DNA from: Opitutaceae bacterium
GTDB taxonomy: Bacteria; Verrucomicrobiota; Verrucomicrobiia; Opitutales; Opitutaceae
NCBI GenBank assembly: GCA_016711225.1
Contig: JADJTK010000026.1
Location: forward strand, 20,402 to 84,401
Length of the DNA: 64,000 bases
Direction: 5' to 3'
In this document: piece by piece, positions 1-9,297 of the stretch
Layout: each line of letters starts with the position of its first letter
How positions within the stretch are numbered: position 1 is the first letter of the stretch
The notes under the pieces: model-generated
Told to the model about the DNA's origin: nothing
What the model saw: the letters and a program-made list of their open reading frames with translations, nothing else
Databases searched by the model: none
Program-made: the position numbers and the translations under genes

Positions 1-19
1 TCGCCCCACCCTGCTCCCG

Positions 20-3000
20 GTGAAATCCAACACCGCCCCTCCGACACCGTCCACCGGCCCGCGGACTCTCTCCGTGCGCCAAGTGCTGTGGTTGGCGTTT
101 TCCGCCCTGCTGCTGCTCGTAGTCGCAGCGCTGCTCTTCGCCTCGCTCGCGGGCACCTCCCGCCTGGCCGGCCAACTCGCCGACCCGCTCATGGCCAGCA
201 TCAACCGGGAGACCGCCACCCAGCTCCACCGGATGTTCGACCCGCTCCGGCAGAAAATCATGGAGGACTTCGCCTCCATTCAGCTCGGACGCTTCTCCAC
301 CAAGGACCCCGTCGCCCAGAAGGACCGGTTTCTGCCGGCACTGCACGCCCTGCCCCTGGTCGATTCGATGATGGTGGGCGACCTCACCGGCAGCCAGTTC
401 CTGGTGATGCGCTACACCCCGGCGGCGTATCGCTCGGCGCTCTTCGCCCCGGTCGCCGGCCAATTGCCGCCGCCCACCAGCGATCCGCACCGTCTCCAGT
501 TTTTCACCCGAGAGTTCCGTCCCGCCACCGACGGCGTGACCAGCCGCTGGACACTCTGGGACGACTCGGGCCACACCGCCATCCACCACTGGGAGCTGCC
601 CCTGCCTGGCTTCGACGGCCGTCTGCGACCTTGGCACCGCGCGGCGATGGCCCAGTTCCGCGATTGCACCCTCGACGAGGCCCGCGCCATCGACACCGAC
701 CTCGTCGCCTGGACCGAGATCTACCCGCTCTTCACCACCAAGGTGCCGGCCATCTCCGCCGCCGTTGCCGCCCGCGATCCCAAGGGCGAGGTGCTCATCG
801 TGGCCTACGACCTCGCGCTCGACGAGATCGCCCGCTTTAGCTCCCAAGCCCGCCCCACCCCCAACGGGCAGCTCTTCATCCTCACCGACGACGGCCGCCT
901 GCTTGGTCCGCCCAACGACACGCATCCCGAGGCCTCCGCCCGCCGCTCCGCCGCCATTCTGCAACCGCCCGCCGCCGGCACCTACCCGGCCCTCACCACC
1001 GCTGTATCCGCATGGAAAGGCGTCCACGCCAACCGCACAGCGCGTTTTCCCGTGACCATCGAAGGGGCCCGCTGGTGGGCCGACTTCTCCCCGTTCCTCA
1101 TCGGCCGCAACCGCCCCCTCTGGATCGGCATTCTCCTGCCGGAGTCCGACCTGGTGCCCGCCGCCGAGGACCACGAGCGCCTCATCCTCGCTGTCGGCGG
1201 TATTGCCCTCCTCCTGTCCGGCTTGCTGGCCGCCCTACTCGCGCGACTCATGTCCACCCCGGTCACCGCCCTGGTGGCCCAGGCCCGCCGCCTCGCCGCC
1301 CTCGACCTCACCCCGCAACCCGTCATCCCCTCCAGAGTGGCTGAGCTCGCCCAGCTCTCCCGCACCCTCCAGCAAACCCGCGCCTCGCTCCACCAGCGCA
1401 TCCTGGAACGGGAGACCGCCCGAATCGAACTGGCGGAGAGCGAGCTCCAGCTCCGCACCCTGGCGGAGAACACCCCCGACGTCATCGTCCGCTTCGACCG
1501 CGACACCCGCCACCTCTACGCCAACCCTGCGTTCGCCCTGGCCACCGGGTTCGCCGTCGCGTCGGTGCAGGGCCGCCGGCTTGACGAGATCGCGCACCCA
1601 CCCGAGCTCATCCGCGACCTCGGACAGACGCTCGCCTTGGTGTTCGCCGACCAACGCGCGCGCACCATTGAATTCGACTACCCCACCCCGAGTGGGCCGC
1701 GCCACTTCGAGAGCCGGATCCTGCCCGAGCCCGCGCCCGGGGCGCGGATCGTCACAGTCCTGACCGTCTCCCACGATATCACCGAGCGAGTCCAGGCCGC
1801 GGAGGCCCTACGCCGGAGCGAAGAGCGCCACCGCACCCTCATCGAGGCCGCGCTTGTGGGAATCGTCGTGCACCAGGCCGGCATCGTGCGCTACGCCAAC
1901 CCTGCCGCGATTGAACTTTTTGGTTACGAGGAGGCGCGCGAAGTCCTCGGCACCCTACAATGGGAATCGTGCATCGCCCCCGCCTACCGCGAGCAACTCC
2001 AGGCACGCACCGCCGCCGTCCTTCGCGGCGAAACCACCCCATTGCATCCCGGCTGGGAGTTGGTCCGCCGCGACGGTAGCCGCCGCTGGGCCCAGTCCAA
2101 CGCGACCATGATCGAGTGGGATGGCTCCCCCGCCCTGCTCTCCTTCATCCGCGACATCACCGACCTGCGCACCGCCACCGACCGCCAAGCCGCGCTCGAG
2201 GAACAGTTGCGGCAGGCACAAAAACTCGAGGCTGTCGGCTTGCTCGCCGGCGGGGTCGCCCACGACTTCAACAACCTCCTGCAGATCATCGGCGGCAACG
2301 CCACCCTCGCCGGCGACGCCTCCCTTCCAGTCTCCACCCGCCACGGCGCCCTCGACCAGATCGCGGGCACCGTCGAGCGCGCCGCCCAGATGACGCGGCA
2401 GCTCCTCGCCTTCGGCCGCCGCCAAGCCCTCCAGCGCGAGGATACCGATCTCAACGCACTCGTCACCGACCACGTCCGCATGGTCCGGCGCCTCATCGCC
2501 GCGAACGTCCACATCGAGCTCCGCCCCGCCCCCCTGCCCCTCGTCATCCACGCCGACCGCGGCCAGTTGGAGCAGGTACTGCTCAACCTCTGCATCAACG
2601 CCCGCGACGCCATGCCCCAGGGCGGCCGACTCACCCTGCAGCTGGAGGCCGTCTCCCTCGACGCGCCCGAGGTCGCCCGCCTCGGGCTGACCCGTGGCGG
2701 TCCCTACGCCCAAATCACCATCTCAGATACCGGCACCGGCATGGACAAGGCCGTGCTCGACCGGGCCTTCGAGCCGTTCTTCTCCACCAAGGCGCGAGGC
2801 AAGGGCACCGGCCTGGGGCTGGCGGTCGTCTACGGCGTGGTGCGCCAACATGAGGGCCACATCGCCGTAACCAGCCAGCCCGGCGCCGGCACCGTTTTCA
2901 CCGTCCTCATTCCCTCCCTGGCGGGCGCGGCCGTCGCCGCCACACCGAACCCCTTGTCCGAGGCAGCGCCCGCCAGTGCCGGCGGCACCATCCTGCTCGC

Positions 3001-3355
3001 GGAGGACAACGAGCCGATCCGACGCCTGGCCACCCAGACCCTACGCCACGCCGGCTACACGGTGTTCTGCGTCGACGACGGGGAAGCGGCGGTGGAGCAC
3101 TTCGCGCGCGCCCCCGAAAAGATCGACCTGCTCCTCCTCGATGTGATGATGCCCAAGCTCGGCGGTTACGAGGCGGCCCGCCAATGCCGTGCGCTGCGCC
3201 CCGGAATTCCGGTGATCTTTGCCAGCGGTTACGCTGCCGATACGATCAACGACGGCGAGGCCGTACCCGCCGGCGCGCTGTTGCTCCAGAAGCCCTACCG
3301 CACCGACAACATGCTACGGCTGGTTCGCCGCCTGCTCGCCCCCGCGCGCAACTGA
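20..3355 (+). CDS. Hybrid sensor histidine kinase (HAMP-PAS-PAS-HisKA-HATPase-REC)
   Basis: A 1111-residue membrane hybrid kinase starting with GTG. Two membrane helices (about 22-47 and 389-413) enclose a roughly 340-residue extracytoplasmic region of the size of a Cache-type sensor, which I cannot assign further. A HAMP-like linker follows (about 414-460), then two PAS domains (about 478-600 and 604-720). The dimerisation domain carries the phosphoacceptor H748 in AHDFNN. The ATPase domain shows N (NLCINARDAM), G1 (DTGTGMD) and G2 (GKGTGLGLA) boxes. A C-terminal receiver (about 990-1108) has D1041 in LLDVMMP and the conserved lysine in QKPY. No output regulator is adjacent, so the signal and partner are unknown. 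The kinase call is secure; the ligand is not. Confidence 0.95.
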   Translation: MKSNTAPPTPSTGPRTLSVRQVLWLAFSALLLLVVAALLFASLAGTSRLAGQLADPLMASINRETATQLHRMFDPLRQKIMEDFASIQLGRFSTKDPVAQKDRFLPALHALPLVDSMMVGDLTGSQFLVMRYTPAAYRSALFAPVAGQLPPPTSDPHRLQFFTREFRPATDGVTSRWTLWDDSGHTAIHHWELPLPGFDGRLRPWHRAAMAQFRDCTLDEARAIDTDLVAWTEIYPLFTTKVPAISAAVAARDPKGEVLIVAYDLALDEIARFSSQARPTPNGQLFILTDDGRLLGPPNDTHPEASARRSAAILQPPAAGTYPALTTAVSAWKGVHANRTARFPVTIEGARWWADFSPFLIGRNRPLWIGILLPESDLVPAAEDHERLILAVGGIALLLSGLLAALLARLMSTPVTALVAQARRLAALDLTPQPVIPSRVAELAQLSRTLQQTRASLHQRILERETARIELAESELQLRTLAENTPDVIVRFDRDTRHLYANPAFALATGFAVASVQGRRLDEIAHPPELIRDLGQTLALVFADQRARTIEFDYPTPSGPRHFESRILPEPAPGARIVTVLTVSHDITERVQAAEALRRSEERHRTLIEAALVGIVVHQAGIVRYANPAAIELFGYEEAREVLGTLQWESCIAPAYREQLQARTAAVLRGETTPLHPGWELVRRDGSRRWAQSNATMIEWDGSPALLSFIRDITDLRTATDRQAALEEQLRQAQKLEAVGLLAGGVAHDFNNLLQIIGGNATLAGDASLPVSTRHGALDQIAGTVERAAQMTRQLLAFGRRQALQREDTDLNALVTDHVRMVRRLIAANVHIELRPAPLPLVIHADRGQLEQVLLNLCINARDAMPQGGRLTLQLEAVSLDAPEVARLGLTRGGPYAQITISDTGTGMDKAVLDRAFEPFFSTKARGKGTGLGLAVVYGVVRQHEGHIAVTSQPGAGTVFTVLIPSLAGAAVAATPNPLSEAAPASAGGTILLAEDNEPIRRLATQTLRHAGYTVFCVDDGEAAVEHFARAPEKIDLLLLDVMMPKLGGYEAARQCRALRPGIPVIFASGYAADTINDGEAVPAGALLLQKPYRTDNMLRLVRRLLAPARN

Positions 3356-3567
3356 AACGCGACGCCCCGATTCGGCAGTCGGCGCCCTTCGCGGGGCCAC
3401 GGACAAGCCCGGCTCACCGGGAGGCTCGCCCAGCGATGCCGCTCCCTCGATCTGAAGAACGAGGCTCCGCCCGAGCCGGTCCCGTGCTCGACGCGGCTCG
3501 ACGGGAGGCACGCCAAGACGGCTCGCCCCGCGACACCCACGCGCAGCCGGCGAGGAACGTCACTGGT

Positions 3568-4731
3568 TCACTCGCCCGCTCCGCCCGCCTCCGCCGCGGT
3601 GCGGCCAGCCTCGACTCCCTCGGCCCGGAAGGCCGGGCAGCCCTGCATCAGTTTCGCCTGCCAAGGGAGCAGGATCTCGCCGAGCCGCTCCGGCTCGCGG
3701 GCCAGCAACGCCAACTGCGAGCGGCTGGCGATCAGCGTGGGATCGAGATTAAGCCGGCGAGCCTCGTGGTCGCGGTATTCACGAATTCGCTCCTGGCGGT
3801 CCAACTCGCGCGAGTTGAGCGGCTGGCGGTCGCCGCCGCCCCCGCGCCGGCGCGGCAGCGTTTCGGGATCGCGCTCCAGCCCGGCGCGCAGCGCCTGCTC
3901 CAGGGTCTCGCGAATGCGCTCCCGCTTGCCCAGGCGCAGCGACTGGAACGCGTTGTAGGCGTCGCCCGCCTCGGCGGCGGCGGCCAGATGCAGGAGCAGG
4001 TCGTTGCCCACCACCTTGAACGGCGGGGCGTCGAGACGCTCCGCCTGTTTCTCGCGCCAGTGCCAGAGATCGTGGAGCACGCACAGTCCGCGGCCGCGCA
4101 GATGCTCCGAACGGCCGATACGCCACGAGTTCTCGTCGGGCTTGGGGAAGCCGGTGAGCCCGGCCCGGATCTGCCAGTCGCATTTCTGCCGCAGCCAGTC
4201 CACCCGGCCGCGTTCCTCGAGCTCGGCCAAGAGCAGGTCTCGCAGGCGCGGCAGGTAGATCACATCCTTGGAAGCGTAGCTGAGCAGTTTCTCGGAGATG
4301 GGGCGCTTGGACCAGTTGGCCTTCTGGCCCTCCTTCGAGAGGGTCACCCCGAAGTAATCCTGCAACAGCGAGGCCAGGCCGAAGCGCGGGCGATTGAGCA
4401 GCTGGGCCGCGAGCATCGTGTCGAACATCGACGTGGCCACGAACCCATACTCCTCGTACAGGAGGCGCAGGTCGTAGTCGCTGCCGTGCATGATGATGTG
4501 CTTGTGCTTGAGCCGCTCCCAGAGGGGATCGAGGGGCACGCCGGTGAGCAGGTCCAGCAGGAACGTCTCCCCGGCGGCGTGGATCTGCATGAGGCAGACC
4601 CGCGTGCGGTACCGGAAAAGATTGTCCGCCTCGGTGTCGATGGAGACCTCCGGGGAACGGTCGAGGGCGGCGAGCAGGGGGGCGAGCTCCCCGGGCAGGG
4701 AGATCAGGGTGAATTGTTCGTTATGGGACAC
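3568..4731 (-). CDS. rnd: Ribonuclease D-like 3'-5' exonuclease with HRDC region
   Basis: A 387-residue DEDDy exonuclease, of usual RNase D length. The N-terminal half shows the acidic metal-binding motifs in order: IDTEAD, then HGSDYDLRLL, then YASKDVIYL with the Tyr and Asp of the third motif. The C-terminal half is helical and HRDC-like. In E. coli this family trims the 3' ends of tRNA and other stable RNAs. The frame stays open upstream into the neighbouring deacetylase gene. I chose the GTG at 4731 because homology to RNase D begins directly after it and it sits 13 bases beyond the stop of the upstream gene, which suggests cotranscription. No clear Shine-Dalgarno sequence is visible, so the exact start is moderately certain. 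Confidence 0.92.
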   Translation of the reverse strand: MSHNEQFTLISLPGELAPLLAALDRSPEVSIDTEADNLFRYRTRVCLMQIHAAGETFLLDLLTGVPLDPLWERLKHKHIIMHGSDYDLRLLYEEYGFVATSMFDTMLAAQLLNRPRFGLASLLQDYFGVTLSKEGQKANWSKRPISEKLLSYASKDVIYLPRLRDLLLAELEERGRVDWLRQKCDWQIRAGLTGFPKPDENSWRIGRSEHLRGRGLCVLHDLWHWREKQAERLDAPPFKVVGNDLLLHLAAAAEAGDAYNAFQSLRLGKRERIRETLEQALRAGLERDPETLPRRRGGGGDRQPLNSRELDRQERIREYRDHEARRLNLDPTLIASRSQLALLAREPERLGEILLPWQAKLMQGCPAFRAEGVEAGRTAAEAGGAGE

Positions 4732-4744
4732 GGGCAGAAGCGGG

Positions 4745-5617
4745 TCAGCGGGGCGGCGCGGGTTGGGTGTCCCACGCGGAGAGAAAGGCGTCGACGAGAA
4801 ACGGCAGATCGGTGCTGTAACCGCCCTCGAGCAGCGCGGCGGCCGGCACGCCGGCCTCTCGTACCCAGCGGCCGAGGATGCCGAAATCGGCCGTCTCGAG
4901 GGTGAGGTGGGCCACCGGGTCGCGCACGTAGGCGTCGAAACCGGCGGAGACCAGCACCAGGTCGGGGTGGAAGGCGAGCAGCTCGTTCCAGGAGGTGCGC
5001 AGCGTCTCCAGCAACGACTCGCGGGGTTCGCGCGGCGGCACAGTGAAGTTGGCGCAGTTGTCCTCCGGCCGCAGCCCGGTCCCGGGGTAGCAGGGGCTCT
5101 GATGCACGGAGACGTAGAGGGTGCCGGCCACGCCGGCGAGGATCTCCTCGGTGCCGTTGCCGTGATGCGCGTCGAAATCCCACACCGCCACCCGGGCAAC
5201 GCCACGGCGGCGCGCCTCCAGCGCGGCGATCGCCACCTGGTTGAGATAGCAGAAGCCCATCGCCCGGCTGCGCGTGGCGTGATGGCCGGGCGGACGCATC
5301 AGCGAGAACGCTCGCCGGCCGGCGAGCGCATGGTCCATCGCGGCCAGCGCCCCGCCCACGGAGGCCAGGGCGTGGTCCACGATGCGCGCGAAGTGCGGCG
5401 TGTCGTTGTCGAAGTCCTCGGCCTTGCGCAACCGCGCCAGCAGTGCCGCGTCGTGGGCCAGCAAAACCGTCGCCTCGGCCGCGCACACCGGCAGCTGCCA
5501 CTCCCAATCGGGATGGGTGGCGCGGAGGTGTTCGGCGGTCTTGAGAACCCGGGCCGGTTGTTCGGGCCGCTCGGGGCTGCCGAACTCCGCACAAGCCGGG
5601 TCGTGGATGACGATCAT
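4745..5617 (-). CDS. Histone deacetylase-like amidohydrolase (class II/acetylpolyamine type)
   Basis: A 290-residue arginase/deacetylase-fold protein. Visible motifs are RPPGHHA (the paired catalytic histidines), DFDAHHGNGT (zinc-binding Asp and His), SAGFDAY (second zinc-binding Asp) and the GGY near the C terminus. Bacterial members remove acetyl groups from polyamines, acetoin-related or other small substrates or proteins; the substrate cannot be read here. The ATG at 5617 gives the N terminus expected of the family (MIVIHDP), while the open frame runs 45 codons further up without homology. The gene lies just upstream of RNase D on the same strand and is divergent from queC, with 161 bases between the starts. 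Confidence 0.93.
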   Translation of the reverse strand: MIVIHDPACAEFGSPERPEQPARVLKTAEHLRATHPDWEWQLPVCAAEATVLLAHDAALLARLRKAEDFDNDTPHFARIVDHALASVGGALAAMDHALAGRRAFSLMRPPGHHATRSRAMGFCYLNQVAIAALEARRRGVARVAVWDFDAHHGNGTEEILAGVAGTLYVSVHQSPCYPGTGLRPEDNCANFTVPPREPRESLLETLRTSWNELLAFHPDLVLVSAGFDAYVRDPVAHLTLETADFGILGRWVREAGVPAAALLEGGYSTDLPFLVDAFLSAWDTQPAPPR

Positions 5618-5778
5618 GACACCGTGAAAATTCGACTGCCCAGCGCCGGAGTAAATAGCGAAAATGGAAGGTCGTGGGCGTGCGCCCGGGCAAACCACAC
5701 CGGAAGGGCACCGCGTTGACGCGTCCGTTTCGCCCGTTTTCACTGGCCGCACCGGTGGCCGCCGCTACGGTCCGCGCC

Positions 5779-6471
5779 ATGAAGGTTATCGTGCTCTGCA
5801 GCGGCGGCATGGACTCCGTCACGGCCCTCCACCGGGCCGCGCACGAGCATGCCGTGCTCGCGGTCTTGAGCTTCGACTACGGCGCCAAGCACAACCCCCG
5901 CGAACTGCCCTTCGCCGCCGAGCACGCCCGGCTCGTCGGCGCGCCGCACACCGTCATCCCGCTCGATTTCATCGCCCGCCACTTCACCTCCGACCTGCTC
6001 CAAAGCGGCGGCGCCGTCCCCGAAGGCCATTACGAGGACCGCACCATGCGCCAGACTGTCGTGCCCTTTCGCAACGGCATCATGCTCGCCGCCGCCGGCG
6101 GGCTGGCCGAAAGCGTCGGCGCCGAGGGCCTCGTCATCGCCGCCCATTCCGGCGACCACGCGATCTACCCCGACTGCCGCGAGGATTTCATGCGCGCGAT
6201 GGGCGACGCCCTGCGGCTCGGCACCTACGCCGAGGTGCAGCTGTTGCGGCCGTTCATCGCGATGACCAAGGGCCAGATCGTCGCCGAAGGAGCGCGCCTC
6301 GGCGTGGACTACGCGCGCACCTGGTCGTGCTATGTCGGCGGCGACATCCACTGCGGCAAGTGCGGCACCTGCGTGGAGCGCCGTGAGGCCTTCCAGGTCG
6401 CCGGCCTGCCCGACCCCACCGTCTACGCCGACCACGGCCCGCTGCCGCCGCGGCCATCCCGGATCGAGTAA
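5779..6471 (+). CDS. queC: 7-cyano-7-deazaguanine synthase QueC
   Basis: A 230-residue ATP-dependent ligase that converts 7-carboxy-7-deazaguanine to preQ0 in queuosine biosynthesis. The PP-loop signature SGGMDS lies near the N terminus. A zinc site of four cysteines (C-x7-C-x2-C-x2-C, from CYVGG to CGTC) lies near residues 190-210. The ATG at 5779 is the start that places MKVIVLCSGG at the N terminus; in-frame codons above it have no homology. The stop is 20 bases before queE, so the two are an evident operon. I see no preQ1 riboswitch in the leader. Confidence 0.97.
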   Translation: MKVIVLCSGGMDSVTALHRAAHEHAVLAVLSFDYGAKHNPRELPFAAEHARLVGAPHTVIPLDFIARHFTSDLLQSGGAVPEGHYEDRTMRQTVVPFRNGIMLAAAGGLAESVGAEGLVIAAHSGDHAIYPDCREDFMRAMGDALRLGTYAEVQLLRPFIAMTKGQIVAEGARLGVDYARTWSCYVGGDIHCGKCGTCVERREAFQVAGLPDPTVYADHGPLPPRPSRIE

Positions 6472-6491
6472 CCGGCCTGCCGCTCCGCCCC

Positions 6492-7187
6492 ATGCTGATC
6501 TCTGAAATCTTCCACTCGCTGCAGGGCGAGGGCGAACTGGCCGGGGTGCCGTCGGTCTTTGTCCGCACCGCCGGCTGCAACCTGCGCTGCACGTGGTGCG
6601 ACACCCCGTACGCGTCGTGGACGCCCGAGGGCACGCAGCGAAGCGTAGCGGAGGTCGTCGCCGAGGTTTTGCGTCACCCGGCGCGGCATGTCGTGCTCAC
6701 CGGCGGCGAGCCGATGCTCGCTCCCGAACTGCCGGAACTCGCCGCCGCGCTGCGTGCCGCGGGCAAGCATCTCACGATCGAGACGGCGGCGACCTTCGCG
6801 CCGGCCGGCATCGCCTGCGACCTCGCATCGCTCAGCCCCAAGCTGCGCAACTCCACCCCGCCGCCTGCTCAGTTTGGCCCGGGCTGGAGCGAACGCCACG
6901 AGGCGGCGCGCTGGCAGCCGGAAGTGGTTGCGGCGTGGCTTGGCGAGTACGATTGCCAGCTCAAGTTCGTCGTGGCGACCGAGGACGACGTCGCCGAGCT
7001 CGAGTCGCTGCTCGCCCGGCTTCCCGCGCCACCGCCGCGCCACAAGGTGCTCCTCATGCCTGAGGGCACCACGCCCGACACCCTCGCCGTCCGTACCGCG
7101 TGGCTCGTCGGATTGTGCCGCGATCGCGGTTACCGTTTCGCGCCGCGCCTGCACATCGCGTGGTTCGGCAACAAGCGCGGGGTGTAG
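6492..7187 (+). CDS. queE: 7-carboxy-7-deazaguanine synthase QueE (radical SAM)
   Basis: A 231-residue radical SAM enzyme that contracts the ring of 6-carboxytetrahydropterin to form 7-carboxy-7-deazaguanine, the substrate of QueC. The cluster motif CNLRCTWC is the canonical CxxxCxxC. The N terminus (ISEIFHSLQGEGELAG) and the TGGEP motif are typical of QueE. It follows queC by 20 bases and is presumably cotranscribed. The other early queuosine genes, such as queD and folE, are not in this window. Confidence 0.97.
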   Translation: MLISEIFHSLQGEGELAGVPSVFVRTAGCNLRCTWCDTPYASWTPEGTQRSVAEVVAEVLRHPARHVVLTGGEPMLAPELPELAAALRAAGKHLTIETAATFAPAGIACDLASLSPKLRNSTPPPAQFGPGWSERHEAARWQPEVVAAWLGEYDCQLKFVVATEDDVAELESLLARLPAPPPRHKVLLMPEGTTPDTLAVRTAWLVGLCRDRGYRFAPRLHIAWFGNKRGV

Positions 7188-7453
7188 GGAAGGAACGAGA
7201 CGCGGGTGGGGCGAGGGCATCGCCGCAGCCGGCCCGCGATCGCCCCCTGCACAGCCGCGTGATCCGGCCGCACCACGCAAATGTGCAGCTACCGGCAACA
7301 CACCCGCCCCAGCCCCCTGCGGCCGCCTTGCGGTGCCCCTGCCCTCGACACCTCCACCCATCAGCGGTCCAACCTCCAGCCACCGGCCAACCGCGGTCCG
7401 AGCTGGCGCAAAACGGATTTGCCACGCCGCCCCGCCACCGCCTCGCTCGCTCC

Positions 7454-8206
7454 ATGCCTGATTTCCGCGTTTTTTGTGCACCGCCGAGTCGCGAACCGGC
7501 GGAGATCGTCCTCGACGAGACGGAGGCCCACCACCTCGTCTCCGTGAACCGGGCCCGCGAGGGCGACACCGTCGTCGTCTTCGACGGCGCCGGCCACGAG
7601 TGGATCTGCGAGCTGGCCGCCATCGGCAAACGCGACGCGCGCCTGAAGGTGCGTTTCCCCCAGCAGATCAAGCCGCTGCCCTATGCCGTCACCCTCGGCC
7701 AAGCCTTGCCGAAGGGGAAGTACATGGACGCGATCGTGCGCAAGGCCACCGAGATCGGCGTATCCGGCATCGTCCCGCTGGTGAGCGAACGCACCGAGGT
7801 GCAACTCGAGGCGGACCGCGAGGAGAACAAGCTCGAGAAATGGCGCGCCGCCGCCGTCGAGGCCGCCAAGCAGTGCGGCAACGCCTTCCTGCCTGAGATC
7901 CAGCCGGTACAGCGCGCCGCCACCTTCATGGAAGAGGCGAAAGGCTACGATCTGAAGCTCATCGCCAGCCTCCAGCCCGGGGCCAAGTCGCTGAAGACCG
8001 TGCTCGCCCGTTTCCGCGAGGAGAAGGGGCGGCCGCCGCAGAAGGTGCTCTGGTTGGTCGGCCCCGAAGGCGACTTCACCCCGGCGGAAATGAGCATCTC
8101 CAAAAACACCGGGTTCGAGCCGATCACACTCGGGCCGCTCGTGCTGCGCTGCGAGACGGCGGCCGTGTACGCCCTGAGCATCCTCAGCTACGAGCTGCAA
8201 AACTAG
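7454..8206 (+). CDS. rsmE: 16S rRNA (uracil-1498-N3)-methyltransferase RsmE
   Basis: A 250-residue SPOUT-class methyltransferase of normal length. The N-terminal PUA-like part contains [17 protein letters not shown]. The C-terminal knot domain contains [12 protein letters not shown] and [12 protein letters not shown], which form the SAM-binding trefoil knot. It methylates U1498 of 16S rRNA. I chose the ATG at 7454 because MPDFRVF is the family N terminus; the open frame continues upstream through low-complexity sequence. It converges on kdsA with 23 bases between the stops. It ends with TAG, which shows that TAG is a working stop codon here. Confidence 0.96.
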   Translation: MPDFRVFCAPPSREPAEIVLDETEAHHLVSVNRAREGDTVVVFDGAGHEWICELAAIGKRDARLKVRFPQQIKPLPYAVTLGQALPKGKYMDAIVRKATEIGVSGIVPLVSERTEVQLEADREENKLEKWRAAAVEAAKQCGNAFLPEIQPVQRAATFMEEAKGYDLKLIASLQPGAKSLKTVLARFREEKGRPPQKVLWLVGPEGDFTPAEMSISKNTGFEPITLGPLVLRCETAAVYALSILSYELQN

Positions 8207-8229
8207 ACGTCCGCGTCGCCGCGGCCCCC

Positions 8230-9018
8230 TCACTCCCTCGCGGCGCGCCAGATGGCGAGGCAGCCGTCGAGGAGCGCGGCAAGTTCGGCAAGCGGCACCA
8301 TATTGGGGCCGTCGGAAATCGCCTCGGCGGGATTCGGATGCGTCTCCAGGAAGAGACCATCCGCTCCCGCGGCGAGAGCCGCCTTCGCCAGGGGCGCGAC
8401 GAATTCGCGCTGGCCGCTGCTCTTGCCCCCACCGGCGCCGGGCAGTTGCACGCTGTGGGTGGCATCGAGAATCGTGGGAAAGCCGTTGGCCTTCATCAGC
8501 GGAAAGCTGCGCATGTCGACGACAAGATTCTGATACCCGAAGGTCGTGCCGCGCTCGGTCTGCCACACCTCGGCCGCGCCCACGAGCTTGCTCAGCACAA
8601 AGGGCATTTCCTGCGGCGAGAGGAACTGGCCTTTCTTCACGTTGACCACGCGGCCGGTCTGCGCGGCGGCCACGAGCAGGTCGGTCTGCCGGCAGAGGAA
8701 GGCGGGGATCTGGATGACGTCGCACACGGCGGCCACGGCGGCCACCTGTTCGCGCTCGTGCACGTCGGTCAACACTGGGAACCCGTAGTCGCGTTTCACC
8801 AACGCCAGCAGGGCCAACCCTTCCTCCATCCCGGTGCCGCGCGGCCCGCCGAGGGAGGTGCGGTTGGCTTTGTCGAACGATCCCTTGAAGACGATGTTGA
8901 GCTAGGGATGCCACGCCCGGATGTCGGCGAGCTCGGCCGCGACCGTCCGACAGACCGTCACATTCTCGAGCGAACACGGTCCGGCAATGAGGAGCAGGCG
9001 CTGGGGATCGAAGAGCAT
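8230..9018 (-). pseudogene. kdsA: 3-deoxy-8-phosphooctulonate synthase KdsA, interrupted by in-frame TAG
   Basis: KdsA condenses arabinose-5-phosphate and phosphoenolpyruvate to Kdo-8-phosphate for LPS. From the ATG at 9018 one frame encodes the whole protein (263 codons): IAGPCSLEN near the N terminus, then [36 protein letters not shown] and ETHPNP. Codon 39, at 8904-8902, is TAG, between AWHP and LNIVFK. Downstream of it only a 199-codon piece beginning MEEGL has an ATG start, and that piece lacks the conserved N-terminal strand. Both halves are otherwise intact and in the same frame, so this is one point lesion (for example GAG or CAG to TAG), a sequencing error, or amber readthrough. The function is usually essential in Gram-negative cells unless another copy exists. 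Confidence 0.9.
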
Positions 9019-9297
9019 CGAGGCGCGATTGTGCCGTCGCCGGTTTGCGGGACACAAGACAAAGGTTCAGCCCAAGGGAGGGGCGGCGGGCGGGGTGAGC
9101 CGCAGCCGCGCCGTGTTCGTCGCGGATGTTTCTTCCCGGACGGATCCATCGCCAGGCCAGTCCTTCCCATGGAAAGGATCGGACTGGCCTGCATCGACCA
9201 ATCACCCGCCGGGCAACCTTGGTTCCGGTACTGCGGCGCCCGCCTCCCCTCGCCCCGGGGATTGCAAAGACCAACCCCTCGCATTCAGATCCGCACC

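Noticed and set aside
3184..4905. A 573-codon plus-strand frame over the RNase D gene
   Set aside because: It mirrors RNase D codons and has no domain; RNase D on the minus strand has all catalytic motifs.
5618..5778. Possible preQ1 riboswitch upstream of queC
   Set aside because: No pseudoknot pattern or conserved A-rich tail can be seen in this short GC-rich leader.
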